From: Lewinellaceae bacterium
Lineage (GTDB): Bacteria; Bacteroidota; Bacteroidia; Chitinophagales; Saprospiraceae
Reading direction: 5' to 3'
DNA: 64,000 nt
NCBI GenBank assembly: GCA_020636215.1
Contig: JACJYG010000005.1
Location: 868,001-932,000 of the forward strand
The stretch's first letter is position 1. Every line of letters begins with the position of its first letter. Positions 9,219 to 17,814 of this stretch are shown in pieces. Both the position numbers and the translations under genes were made by a program. The notes below the pieces were generated by a model. That model was not told the DNA's origin. It ran no database searches and saw only the letters and a list, made by a program, of their open reading frames with translations.

Positions 9219-10244
9219 ATGTCGAACGAAGTAAAGGTAGGATTGCTGGCAGTGGTCGCTACAGTCCTTTCCATCTGGGGTTTCAAATTCATTATGGGCA
9301 AAAACCTTTTGGTCAAGTCTAATACATATAAGGTCTATTACCCCAATGTAGACCGCATGCAGGTGGGAACGCTTGTGGTGATCAACGGTGTAGAAGTAGG
9401 CAGTGTGGCCAAGGTAGAATTGATGAATGACGTCAACCGGACTGTAGAGGTCACGATCGACCTGAAGCGTGGGGTGAATATTCCCAAAAGCACCAAGGCA
9501 GTGATCATCTCTACCGGTTTCATGGGGGGGAAAGCCGTCGTACTGGAGTATGATAAGCCCTGTAACGGTGACGATTGCGCCCAAAGCGGCGACACCCTGC
9601 AGGGGGAATTGCGAGGACTGGTGGGCTCTATGCTCAGCGGGGAACAGCTGACCGGTTATATGGATATTCTGAAATCGGGACTGGAAGAGATCATCGATAC
9701 GCTTAACCGCCAGGTGTTGAACAATCCGGATTCTCCGCTCGGCAAAAGCGTGGCCAATCTGGACGCCACCATGGCCAACCTCAAATCGGCTACCGGCCAG
9801 CTCGATGGCCTGCTGCGGTCCTCCTCCGGCAGCATCAACGGTACCCTCGATAACCTCGATGCCATCACCGGCAACCTGAAAAATAACAATAGCAAGATCA
9901 ACTCCATCCTCAATAATGCGGATTCTCTTAGTAGTCAACTCGTAGCAGCCGACCTGGAGCAAACCCTGAAGGAGGTCAATCAAGCTATCGCCAGCCTGCG
10001 GACTACACTGCAATCGGCCGACCAGGCCCTGGGGGGCGTCTCGGATGTGGTCGGAAAGATCAAGCAGGGCGAAGGATCTCTCGGTAAGCTCATGCAGGAT
10101 GAGGAACTCTATAATAATATCAAATCCCTGAGCGAACGTGCTGATTCTCTTGTCAATGATATCCAGGACCGCCCCTACCGCTATATGCCGCTGAAGAGCC
10201 GCCGTAAGGTGCTGAAGTATGATGCGAAGGATGCAGGGAATTAG
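9219..10244 (+). CDS. MlaD/MCE-domain lipid-transfer protein
   Basis: The 341-residue protein has one N-terminal transmembrane helix (about 7-26, VGLLAVVATVLSIWGFKFIMG), a single MCE domain (about 37-115; MQVGTLVVINGVEVGSVAKV, GFMGGKAVVLEY) and a long helical region (about 125-320) with heptad-like Leu/Ser/Asn spacing (LDATMANLKSATGQLDGLL). This is the architecture of periplasmic substrate-binding parts of Mla-type phospholipid ABC transporters; the MlaE and MlaF partners are not in this window. Given the next genes it is not in an mla operon here. A 9-bp array begins 14 bases after the stop. Confidence 0.88.
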   Translation: MSNEVKVGLLAVVATVLSIWGFKFIMGKNLLVKSNTYKVYYPNVDRMQVGTLVVINGVEVGSVAKVELMNDVNRTVEVTIDLKRGVNIPKSTKAVIISTGFMGGKAVVLEYDKPCNGDDCAQSGDTLQGELRGLVGSMLSGEQLTGYMDILKSGLEEIIDTLNRQVLNNPDSPLGKSVANLDATMANLKSATGQLDGLLRSSSGSINGTLDNLDAITGNLKNNNSKINSILNNADSLSSQLVAADLEQTLKEVNQAIASLRTTLQSADQALGGVSDVVGKIKQGEGSLGKLMQDEELYNNIKSLSERADSLVNDIQDRPYRYMPLKSRRKVLKYDAKDAGN

Positions 10245-10257
10245 GGTGTAGGCAGGT

Positions 10258-10446
10258 TTGGTGTGTCTGGAATGTCTTGTTCGTCTGGTGTGTCTTGTGT
10301 GTCTTGTGTGTCTGGAATGTCTTGTTCGTCTTGTGTGTCTTGTGTGTCTTGTGTGTCTGGTGTGTCTGGTGTGTCGGGTATGTCTTGTTCGTCTGGTGGG
10401 TCTTGTTCGTCTGGTGTGTCTGGTGTGTCTTGTTCGTCTGGTGGGT
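10258..10446. repeat. 9-bp tandem array, units TGTGTCTTG/TGTGTCTGG, after the MCE gene
   Basis: About 21 units, mostly TGTGTCTTG, TGTGTCTGG, TTCGTCTGG and AATGTCTTG. It fills the space between the MCE gene and the Uma2 remnant. Long frames through it (CLVCLVCLV) are artefacts. Confidence 0.95.
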
Positions 10447-10506
10447 CAGCAAGTCGAAACGTTGGCGCCTTATAAAGCCAGCAGGTGGGAAGCTCCGTTC
10501 TTGTTT

Positions 10507-10807
10507 CTAAGGCAAGATATCGATAACCCGGACCGTACCGGCCACGGGGCTCTCTAAAGATTGACTGGCTTTGTAGATATGCCCCAGTTGGTAAGATTCT
10601 CCGATTGGTTGTAGATATTGTTCGACCTGACGGGCGGGGATATTGACGATCCAATATTCGGTAATGCCGGCGCTGGCGTAGGCTACTTTCTTAAAAGTCC
10701 GGTCTTTTTCTACGGTGGAGTCAGCAACTTCCACCTTCTCCTATGCGGTGGTATTCCTCCACCGTCCAACGGTACAATTCTATAGTAGTTTCCAAAGGGT
10801 ATGCCAT
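10507..10807 (-). pseudogene. Uma2-family (DUF820) gene broken by an internal deletion
   Basis: Two pieces of one Uma2-type protein lie in different frames. The N-terminal piece starts at ATG 10807 and reads MAYPLETTIELYRWTVEEY and on to IGEGG, then hits TGA at 10721. The C-terminal piece, one frame over from about 10734, reads VEVADSTVEKDRTFKKVAYA and on through GITEYWIVNIPARQVEQYL to ILP. Intact Uma2 proteins (about 190 residues) place 60-80 residues, including part of the PD-(D/E)XK-like core, between these two motifs. The fusion point near 10730 has lost that part and the frame. Uma2 genes are abundant, mobile and often decayed in Bacteroidota and Cyanobacteria. A 9-bp array lies downstream. 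Confidence 0.8.
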
Positions 10808-10829
10808 ACCATGAAAATAATACTTTTAG

Positions 10830-11684
10830 ATGAAAACAACAAGACTGCTCCTACCGCTATCTCTCCTGCTTATCTTTTCGCTGGCAGTTGCCACAAGCTC
10901 CCTTACCGCTCAACCTTCCGCCAAGCTGCCCTGGCAGCGCGAAAAGATCGCTCCGGGACTGGTGTGGCAATCTGTGCGTACCGATCAGTTGTACGGCTCC
11001 AAACAAAGCATCAACCTCTTGAAGGTCAATACCCGGAAACGCCAGTTGTCACTTGCATATGTGACGGATACACTGGTGCGCACCAGCGATCTGGCGCAAG
11101 CCGGCAAGGCGCTGGCGGCTATCAATGCAGGCTTCTTTAAAATCAAGGAAGGCGCCGGCTCGGCGGCCTACCTGCGGGTAGCCGGCCAAACGATCGATGA
11201 TCTGCCGGTCGAACAGGATCGGAAAAGCTTACTCAATGGTGCTATGCTGCTCTCGGACGAAGGAAAGGCCGGTATTGAATATGCCCGAAGCCGCGAAGCA
11301 TACAATTCCTTCGAATCGGATCAAACAGTGCTCGTTACCGGCCCGGTGCTGATATTGGATGGGAATAAACAACCGCTGGCCGACGATGCGTTCAACAGTA
11401 ACCGCCACCCCCGAACCTGCGCCTGCCTCCTGCGCCGCAACAAAGTGCTGCTCCTCACCGTAGACGGCCGAAACGCCGAAGCCCAGGGGATGTCCCTTCC
11501 GGAATTGTCCGATCTGCTGCGCAGCCTGGGTTGTAAAGCCGCTATCAACCTCGACGGCGGCGGCTCCACCACGATGTGGATCAGCGGAAAGCCGGATAAT
11601 GGGGTGGTGAATTATCCTTCCGATAATAAATTGTTCGACCATTTTGGTGAACGGCCGGTGGCGAATGCGGTGCTGGTAGAGTGA
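10830..11684 (+). CDS. Phosphodiester glycosidase family (NAGPA-like) exported protein
   Basis: The 284-residue protein has a signal peptide (about 1-27, LLLPLSLLLIFSLAVATSSLTAQ) and a single NAGPA/DUF2233 domain. Family hallmarks are AAINAGFF (about residue 97), TGPVLILDG, HPRTCACL and the signature INLDGGGSTTMW (about 240-251). Relatives remove GlcNAc-1-phosphodiester caps in animals; bacterial members are thought to act on phosphodiester-linked sugars in wall or envelope polymers. The substrate here is unknown. It is followed 77 bases later by a serine-hydrolase lipoprotein on the same strand, and both may act in the periplasm. Confidence 0.88.
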   Translation: MKTTRLLLPLSLLLIFSLAVATSSLTAQPSAKLPWQREKIAPGLVWQSVRTDQLYGSKQSINLLKVNTRKRQLSLAYVTDTLVRTSDLAQAGKALAAINAGFFKIKEGAGSAAYLRVAGQTIDDLPVEQDRKSLLNGAMLLSDEGKAGIEYARSREAYNSFESDQTVLVTGPVLILDGNKQPLADDAFNSNRHPRTCACLLRRNKVLLLTVDGRNAEAQGMSLPELSDLLRSLGCKAAINLDGGGSTTMWISGKPDNGVVNYPSDNKLFDHFGERPVANAVLVE

Positions 11685-11761
11685 GGAAAAGATTTCCGCC
11701 CCAATTTTCCTTCTGGCGACTTGAATTTTATTACTATTGCCTTTCCAGCCAAAATGTAATC

Positions 11762-12865
11762 ATGAAAAACCTTATCTTTTTACCCATCCTGCTTGTCCTT
11801 TCTTCCTGTAAGCAAGCCCCACCCCCCACTTTCTCCACCGCAATCGACGCCTATTATTCCTGCCAGTTCCCTGAAGATGAACCGGGCGCTGCAGTGCTGG
11901 TGATGAAAGGGGAGGATATCCTGTTTTCCAAAGGCTATGGCCTGGCGGACCTGGGCACGGGGGAGAAGATCACGCCTAATACGCTGTTCAACCTGGGCTC
12001 TATCTCCAAAACTTTCGTCGCCAACGGCATCCTGATCCTCAAGGATGAGGGCAAACTCACGTTGAATGACAGCCTGTCTATGTACTTTCCCGATTTCAAA
12101 CATCCGGAGATTGCCGACAAAGTACAGATCAAACACCTCTTGTCCCACACTTCGGGCCTGCCTGACAACCGGGCGGTGGATGAGGACAGCATTTTTTACC
12201 TGACGGCCAAGGACGAAGAGAATTTCGCGCCGATCAAGCAAAACGATTCTCTGCATTTCGAACCGGGGCAATGGTTCGAATATTCCAACCCCGCCTTCAA
12301 CGGCCTGGCGCTGATCATCGAGCGGGTGTCGGGTGAAAAATGGCAGGACTTCATCCGGGAAAGGATTCTTGTGCCTTCCGATATGCCCACCAGCACTATC
12401 ACGGACGGCCCATACCCGGAGCGGGGCGTTTCCCATGGCTATGTGCTGAAAAACGGCCAATACCAGGAATATGATTATGGCGAGTACCCCACTTTTGCTG
12501 CCGCCGGAAACGGCGGGGTGTGGAGTTCGGTCAACGAGCTGGCCCATTACGAGCTGGCGCTGCGCCGGGGCGCCTTCCTGGATAAGAGCAGCATTACCGT
12601 CTCCCAACGCCCCTATGCAACTGATAACTGGGCGGATACCCTCGCTTCCAAAGTGGGCTACAGTTGGTTTATCGAGCAACCCATTCCGCCGCTGAACCTG
12701 AAAAAAGTGTACCACACCGGCTCTCAGGGTGGCTTCCGGGCTTTTTACCTCGCTATACCATCCAGGGAAATACTTTATGTCGGCCTGTTCAACCGGCCGG
12801 TGGAAGTGGAGGAATTTATGGAAAAGGGCCTGACGCTGATGAAGGAATTTGGGTTGCTGGAATAG
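11762..12865 (+). CDS. Class C beta-lactamase-like serine hydrolase (lipoprotein)
   Basis: The chosen ATG at 11762 gives a lipoprotein signal (FLPILLVLSSC, lipobox Cys about residue 17); the longer frame upstream overlaps the previous gene. The 367-residue protein shows all three motifs of the serine beta-lactamase/PBP4/esterase EstB family: S80-I-S-K83 with the nucleophile Ser80, Y174-S-N176, and H318-T-G320. Such proteins are DD-peptidases, esterases or D-aminopeptidases, and class membership does not itself imply drug resistance. Lipid anchoring predicts a periplasm-facing membrane location. Confidence 0.88.
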   Translation: MKNLIFLPILLVLSSCKQAPPPTFSTAIDAYYSCQFPEDEPGAAVLVMKGEDILFSKGYGLADLGTGEKITPNTLFNLGSISKTFVANGILILKDEGKLTLNDSLSMYFPDFKHPEIADKVQIKHLLSHTSGLPDNRAVDEDSIFYLTAKDEENFAPIKQNDSLHFEPGQWFEYSNPAFNGLALIIERVSGEKWQDFIRERILVPSDMPTSTITDGPYPERGVSHGYVLKNGQYQEYDYGEYPTFAAAGNGGVWSSVNELAHYELALRRGAFLDKSSITVSQRPYATDNWADTLASKVGYSWFIEQPIPPLNLKKVYHTGSQGGFRAFYLAIPSREILYVGLFNRPVEVEEFMEKGLTLMKEFGLLE

Positions 12866-12905
12866 GGGAATTGGGAAATCGGAAGTGGGAAATCGGAAGG
12901 GTTCA
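12866..12905. repeat. Decayed 7-bp repeat patch
   Basis: GGGAATTGGGAAATCGG followed by AAGTGGGAAATCGGAAGG directly after the hydrolase stop resembles the RTGGGAA array at 3.7 kb. The rest of the gap to murB holds pyrimidine-rich CTCAACC repeats and nothing else evident. Confidence 0.5.
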
Positions 12906-12989
12906 CCCGGCCGGGGCATGAGGACGGGCGGAAATTGACCCGGACATCTCAACCCTCTCAACCTTCTCAACTTATTACCTCCTCAACTA

Positions 12990-14003
12990 TCAAACCACAT
13001 TCACCTCCGGCGCCAGGCGAATCCCAAACTTTTGTTCCACTGAATCCACGATTTGCTGTGCCAGTTCCAGTACTTCCGGCCCGCTTGCTGTGCCATAATT
13101 GACCAACACCAGGGCTTGTTTTTCGTAACAACCGGCATCGCCGATCCGTTGGCCTTTCCAGCCGCACTGCTCGATCAGCCAGCCGGCGGGTACTTTTATC
13201 AGGCCCTCACCGGCAGGGTAATGGATAATATTCGGAAAACGGGCCTGTAGCGCCTCGAACTGTATCAGGGGGATTTCCGGATTTTTAAAAAAACTGCCCG
13301 AGTTGCCGAGCACGGCCGGGTCCGGCAGTTTGCTGCTGCGGATGGCGGTGACGGCACGGCTGACGTCCTGAATGGTTGGTTCTTTTATGTTCCAGTTTTC
13401 CAGCGTCTCCCGGATAGCGCCATAGGAAGTGTTGAGGTGATGGGGCCCGGTAGTGAGTTCCACCATGACCCGGGTTATGCAGTATTGGCCTTTTAGCGGG
13501 CCTTTGAAAATGCTTTCCCGGTAACCGAACCGGCAGGCTTCCCGGCCAAAGGCATGCTCCATGCCACTGGACAATTCCACCGCTTCGAGGCTGTGGAAAA
13601 CATCGCGTAACTCTACCCCATAGGCGCCGATGTTCTGTATAGGCGCCGCCCCCACTGTACCAGGGATGAGCGAAAGGTTTTCGATACCACCCAACTCATT
13701 TTCCAGGCACCAAAGCACGAAATCATGCCAGTTCTCTCCTCCTCCGGCCGCTACCCAGGCTTTGCCGTTTTCCTTCCGTACAATCTCCCGCCCTTTAATA
13801 CAATTCCGCACCACCAGCCGTCCCAGATCCCCGGTTAACAGGATGTTGCTGCCGCCGCCCAGAATAAAGGGGGCGCCGCCTTTCCATTGTTGCAGTACTT
13901 CCTGAAGCTCGCTGGTGCTGTACACCTCTGTATAATGCCTGGCTTTAGCCTCGATGCCGAAGGTGTTGTAATGCCGAAGGGAGATGTTGTCCTGGATGAT
14001 CAT
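12990..14003 (-). CDS. murB: UDP-N-acetylenolpyruvoylglucosamine reductase MurB
   Basis: The 337-residue cytoplasmic flavoprotein reduces UDP-GlcNAc-enolpyruvate to UDP-MurNAc with NADPH in peptidoglycan precursor synthesis. It shows the FAD-binding PCMH-type fold motifs: SLRHYNTFGI at the start, FILGGGSNILL (about 45-55), IPGTVGAAPIQNIGAYG (about 112-128) and the C-terminal MurB domain with GNSGSFFKNP (catalytic Ser about 228-232) and PAGWLIEQCGWKG. Length and motif order match the E. coli-type enzyme. It runs opposite to the hydrolase upstream and in the same direction as the small membrane protein at 14.1 kb. Confidence 0.95.
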   Translation of the reverse strand: MIIQDNISLRHYNTFGIEAKARHYTEVYSTSELQEVLQQWKGGAPFILGGGSNILLTGDLGRLVVRNCIKGREIVRKENGKAWVAAGGGENWHDFVLWCLENELGGIENLSLIPGTVGAAPIQNIGAYGVELRDVFHSLEAVELSSGMEHAFGREACRFGYRESIFKGPLKGQYCITRVMVELTTGPHHLNTSYGAIRETLENWNIKEPTIQDVSRAVTAIRSSKLPDPAVLGNSGSFFKNPEIPLIQFEALQARFPNIIHYPAGEGLIKVPAGWLIEQCGWKGQRIGDAGCYEKQALVLVNYGTASGPEVLELAQQIVDSVEQKFGIRLAPEVNVV

Positions 14004-14084
14004 GGGGTGCTATATTGTCATGTTTTTGTATTGCTATATTGTTGGCGTGGGGCAGCCATATACCAGTATAGCCATGTAGCCATT

Positions 14085-14621
14085 TTACCTGGGGCTATCT
14101 TGTTCTTTCATTACCACTTCAAGTCCCCAAAGCCCTTTCTGCATACGCAACATGGCTGTCTCGCCCCGCTGTCGGCCAGAGAAAAGTGGCGTTTTATTTT
14201 TGATGCGCCGTAATTTCCCCTCATAATAGAAAAAGGAAAAATAGCCGGTTATTTTCGGTTTTTCCCCCACGATCAAACCGAAGGGTTCGGATTTGGAGGC
14301 TTGTTCCTCCATCACCATTACGGCTTGTGTACGAACAGGGTAAGGGCTGAGCAACCGGTTGCTGAGGCTGCCGGCCAATGGCGCAAAGATCACACAAATG
14401 ATGATGAAAAAAACATAGAGTTGTACTTTTTCCGTCAGGTCCTTCGCGCTTTGGCGAAAGCGCCAGCCCAGGGCCAGGCCAGGCAAAGCTCCGATAGCCA
14501 TGCTCCACAACACCAGCCGCCGCACATCCAGCGTCCGGTCGAACCAGGAGAACTCCAGGGCATAGAGCACTACCGTACTAAAGACGGCTATAGTGATGGC
14601 CAGATATTTAATTCTTTGCAT
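14085..14621 (-). CDS. Hypothetical membrane protein, 178 residues
   Basis: I do not recognise the family. Three hydrophobic segments are visible: about 6-22 (YLAITIAVFSTVVLYALEF), about 37-53 (LVLWSMAIGALPGLALGW) and about 70-88 (LYVFFIIICVIFAPLAGSL). A soluble C-terminal half follows (PVRTQAVMVMEEQASKSEPF, YFSFFYYEGKLRRIKNK, GLWGLEVVMKEQ). It is probably an inner-membrane protein with a cytoplasmic or periplasmic tail. It may share a transcript with murB (81 bases downstream). A 9-bp array lies upstream of its start. Confidence 0.7.
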   Translation of the reverse strand: MQRIKYLAITIAVFSTVVLYALEFSWFDRTLDVRRLVLWSMAIGALPGLALGWRFRQSAKDLTEKVQLYVFFIIICVIFAPLAGSLSNRLLSPYPVRTQAVMVMEEQASKSEPFGLIVGEKPKITGYFSFFYYEGKLRRIKNKTPLFSGRQRGETAMLRMQKGLWGLEVVMKEQDSPR

Positions 14622-14679
14622 GGGAAGGGTCTTGTTTGTCTGGTATGCCGCACGTCTGCGTATCGCAGGTCAAAGCGCC

Positions 14680-14799
14680 TTGTGTGTCTGGTGTGTCTGG
14701 TGTGTCTAGTGTGTCTAGTGTGTCTAGTGTGTCTAGTGTGTCTAGTGTGTCTGGTGTGTCTGGTGTGTCTGGTGTGTCTGGTGTGTCTGGTGTGTCTGC
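14680..14799. repeat. 9-bp tandem array, units TGTGTCTGG/TGTGTCTAG
   Basis: About 13 units in two homogenised blocks: TGTGTCTAG in the left half, TGTGTCTGG at both ends. Just to the right (14800-14833) are words such as CGACATGCGACGTTCGACGG that recur near 23.9 kb. The array lies between the start of the membrane protein and the stop of the ABC exporter. Confidence 0.95.
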
Positions 14800-14845
14800 A
14801 CGTTGGATGTTCCGACATGCGACGTTCGACGGCCAACAGGCTGTC

Positions 14846-16651
14846 CTAAACTGGTTCAAACTGCAATTTAGCCAGGGATTTATAAGTTCCATCTTCGATG
14901 AGGGACAACTCCTCGTGGGTGCCCTGCTCGATGATCTGGCCTTTATCGATGACGTAGATCTGGTCGACGTTGCGGATGGTGGCCAGGCGATGGGCGATGA
15001 TGATAGAGGTGCGGCCTTCCAGCAATTTGTTGAGGGCATCCTGGACCGTTTTCTCTGATTCTGCGTCCAGCGACGAGGTTGCTTCGTCGAGGAGCAGGAT
15101 GGCCGGGTCTTTCAGGATAGCGCGGGCGATGGCGATGCGTTGCCGTTGGCCGCCGGAGAGTTTGACACCCCGTTCGCCCACGATGGTATCCAGGCCATCC
15201 GGGAAGGATTGGATGAACTCCCAGGCGTTGGCTTGCCGGGCGGCTTCGATGACTTCGGCGTCAGTAGCCCCGGGCTTTCCATAAAGAATGTTTTCCCGGA
15301 TAGTGCCACCGAATAGGATAACTTCCTGGGGTACAATGGCCATGTTGCGGCGGTAAGCCGTAGTGTCCATATCATAAATGCTGCGGCCGTCCACTTTGAT
15401 GTCTCCGCCATCGATCTGGTAGAATTTGAGGAGTAATTGTACGATGGTCGACTTGCCTGCTCCGCTCGTTCCCACCAAAGCGATCTTGCTGCCGGCTTTT
15501 ACCTCAAAACTTAGTCCCTGGAGTACTTGGACATCTTTTCTGGTGGGATAGCTGAACTGAACATTTTGATAGCGGATGTTACCTTTCAGCGGAAGCCTTT
15601 CAGCGGTTTTGGCATTCGCCACACTGACTTCTTCCACTTCATCCAGTATTTCCCGGATGCGCTCGGTAGCGCCGATAGCCCCCAGTATCTCCGTGTAGAA
15701 GTTCCCCAGGCCGGCAATAGCACCGCCGAGGATACCCGTATAGACCACAAATTCGATCAGCCGGCCTACGGACATGGTTCCATTCTGGACCATATAGGCG
15801 CCTTCCCAAATGATGAAGAACAGGGCGCCGAAAAGGAAGGTGACGATAAAAACCGAGAACAGGGCCCGCCAGCGGGCGTAGTTCAGGGCAATTTTGACCA
15901 TCCTATCTATGGAGCGCCCGTAACGCAGGGCCTCAAAAAATTCGTTGGTGAATGCCTTCACCGCCTGAATAGCCTGAATAGTTTCGTTGACCACCGTATT
16001 GGAGCCGGCCAGTTCCTCCTGGCGTTCTTTGGAGAGCTTTCGGATGAAGCGGCCGAAGAACATGGCGCCGATCACGATAATCGGGAAAGTCCCCAGCATG
16101 ATGAGCGAAAGGCCCGGCGCCCGCAGGGCCAGGAAGAGAATGCCGACGACCAGGATAATGATCTGCCGGAAAAATTCCGCCAGGGTGATGGAAAAGGCGC
16201 TGTACAATTTTTCCACATCGGAGGTGAGCCGGCTGATAAGGTCGCCAACCCGGCTTTGCTCGAAAAACACAATAGGCAGCGACACCAGCTTTTGATAGAG
16301 GGCCTGCCGAAGGTCGGCGATGCCTTTTTCGCTGACGATGGCAAAGAGGTAAATGCGGGCATAGGAAACAAAGCCCTGTGCACCCAAAACGATCAAAAGT
16401 ATCCAGCCGATCTGCTTTAAGGTGATGGGATACTGGGCTTTTCCCTGCGCTGTATCGACCATTAAGCCGGTGAGGAATGGAAAAAGCATGAATACTAAGC
16501 TGGAGAGAAAAAGTAGAAACATTCCAAAGATGAAGGCCCAGCGATAGGGGCGGATAAAACGAAAGATCCGGGCAGCCTGAACCAGTTTTTCTCTGGACAG
16601 GCGCGGGCGTTTATCTTCTTCTTCGGCATTGTTGCGCCGGCGCATTCCCAT
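14846..16651 (-). CDS. ABC exporter (MsbA-like half-transporter)
   Basis: The 601-residue protein is a full half-transporter: six-helix membrane domain (about 30-320, starting FIRPYRWAFIFGMFLLFLSS) and a nucleotide-binding domain (about 350-595) with Walker A GTSGAGKST, signature LSGGQRQRIAIARA, Walker B ILLLDEATSSLD and H-loop IIAHRLAT. It should work as a homodimer. Relatives move lipid A-core, other lipids, peptides or drugs; the substrate cannot be read from the sequence, though neighbouring envelope genes would fit lipid export. The N-terminus is highly charged (RRRNNAEEEDKRPRLSREK). Confidence 0.9.
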   Translation of the reverse strand: MGMRRRNNAEEEDKRPRLSREKLVQAARIFRFIRPYRWAFIFGMFLLFLSSLVFMLFPFLTGLMVDTAQGKAQYPITLKQIGWILLIVLGAQGFVSYARIYLFAIVSEKGIADLRQALYQKLVSLPIVFFEQSRVGDLISRLTSDVEKLYSAFSITLAEFFRQIIILVVGILFLALRAPGLSLIMLGTFPIIVIGAMFFGRFIRKLSKERQEELAGSNTVVNETIQAIQAVKAFTNEFFEALRYGRSIDRMVKIALNYARWRALFSVFIVTFLFGALFFIIWEGAYMVQNGTMSVGRLIEFVVYTGILGGAIAGLGNFYTEILGAIGATERIREILDEVEEVSVANAKTAERLPLKGNIRYQNVQFSYPTRKDVQVLQGLSFEVKAGSKIALVGTSGAGKSTIVQLLLKFYQIDGGDIKVDGRSIYDMDTTAYRRNMAIVPQEVILFGGTIRENILYGKPGATDAEVIEAARQANAWEFIQSFPDGLDTIVGERGVKLSGGQRQRIAIARAILKDPAILLLDEATSSLDAESEKTVQDALNKLLEGRTSIIIAHRLATIRNVDQIYVIDKGQIIEQGTHEELSLIEDGTYKSLAKLQFEPV

Positions 16652-16669
16652 GGTTTTGGTTTTGATTTA

Positions 16670-16677
16670 CAAAATTA
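16670..16677 (-). promoter_or_regulatory. -7 element TAATTTTG for the ABC exporter
   Basis: On the minus strand the bases read TAATTTTG, an exact TAnnTTTG match, 18 bases before the start codon at 16651. No convincing -33 element at the usual spacing. Confidence 0.4.
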
Positions 16678-16845
16678 CTTTTTGAGGACTACTTAATAAC
16701 ACAATTCCGGGCAGGAAGTTAAATGTGGATTTATCCTATATAAACTACTTGAAAAAAAACGTAGTTTTGCGCTGCTTTTTGAAACTCAAGCGAAAAAACA
16801 CACCAATATTTTACCGGAATAATTCGCAAAAAATCCCAAAATCGT

Positions 16846-17670
16846 ATGCAGAAGATCATAATCCCCCTTCTGGCCCTGTGCTCATTTTTGCCGGCACAGG
16901 CACAGGTAATTGACATTGGTTTCAACTTTGGCGCCGCTTTCTACGGTGGCGACCTGGCCACCAACGACCTGCGGCAGATGATCCAGGAAAACCGCCCCGC
17001 AGTAGGCCTTTTCTGCCGCTTGTCCAACAGTCGTTATTTTTCAACCCGATTCAACTTTAATTATATGAGCCTTCAGGGCGCTGACGCCCGCACTCAGAAC
17101 AAAGGCCGGGGGCTGAGTTTTCAAACTCAGGTCTGGGAGTTTAATGTGGTGGGAGAGTGGCACTCGTTTCGCATTCGCCATACGGAGTCCAGCTTTACTT
17201 TTCCCTACCTTTTTGGGGGGGCTGGCTTTTTTCATTTCAACCCCAAAGCATCGGTAGACGGGGAGTTGGTGGAGCTACAGCCCCTGGGCACGGAAGGCCA
17301 GGGGCTGCCCGGATACGGTAGCCCCTACAACCGGATGCAATTCAACCTGCCTTTTGGTGCGGGCATCAAGTTTGTCAATCGAAAATTCACTTTTGGCCTG
17401 GAAGCCGGCGGCCGCTATCTTTTTACAGATTATCTCGATGATGTGAGCAATACGGTGGTCAACCACCGGGAGGTCTTCGAAGGCAACGGGCCATTGGCTG
17501 CCCAACTGAGTAATCCCAACCTGGGAGGAGGAGAAGGGGTCGACCAGAATTACCGCCGGGGTGGGGAAAGGAAAGATTGGTATTATATGATGAACATTAC
17601 GGTATCCTACAACTTCGGCCAGGCCATCCAGAAAATGTTGAGAGATCCGGTGCCCTGCCCCCGCTTCTGA
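16846..17670 (+). CDS. DUF6089-type outer-membrane beta-barrel protein (copy 1)
   Basis: The 274-residue protein has a signal peptide ending near QAQ (residue 20), then amphipathic strands typical of a small porin-like barrel. Family features include GAAFYGGDL, a central YLFGGAGFFHFNPKA, and the block VELQPLGTEGQGLPGY (about 140-156) shared almost word for word with the next gene. Bacteroidota DUF6089 proteins are predicted outer-membrane proteins of unknown role. Exact -7 element TAGTTTTG lies at 16762-16769. It is followed 144 bases later by a paralogue, a tandem duplication. Confidence 0.82.
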   Translation: MQKIIIPLLALCSFLPAQAQVIDIGFNFGAAFYGGDLATNDLRQMIQENRPAVGLFCRLSNSRYFSTRFNFNYMSLQGADARTQNKGRGLSFQTQVWEFNVVGEWHSFRIRHTESSFTFPYLFGGAGFFHFNPKASVDGELVELQPLGTEGQGLPGYGSPYNRMQFNLPFGAGIKFVNRKFTFGLEAGGRYLFTDYLDDVSNTVVNHREVFEGNGPLAAQLSNPNLGGGEGVDQNYRRGGERKDWYYMMNITVSYNFGQAIQKMLRDPVPCPRF

Positions 17671-17814
17671 AGCCATCCAAAGAACTACCCAGGCGAAAAT
17701 TTTTTCAGTTCAAAAATCGTTTAATGAATGGCCGGCCGCCCTCTATAAATTTTGTGGCGGAGCAAAATTATTTTGCTTATTTTGCTGGCTTGTTTAATTA
17801 AATCCCATTGAGCT

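Noticed and set aside
10797..10830. A short + strand gene starting at 10811 or a frame covering 10715-11140
   Set aside because: This frame overlaps the Uma2 remnant and the start of the phosphodiester glycosidase gene, whose signal peptide and motifs fix the start at 10830.
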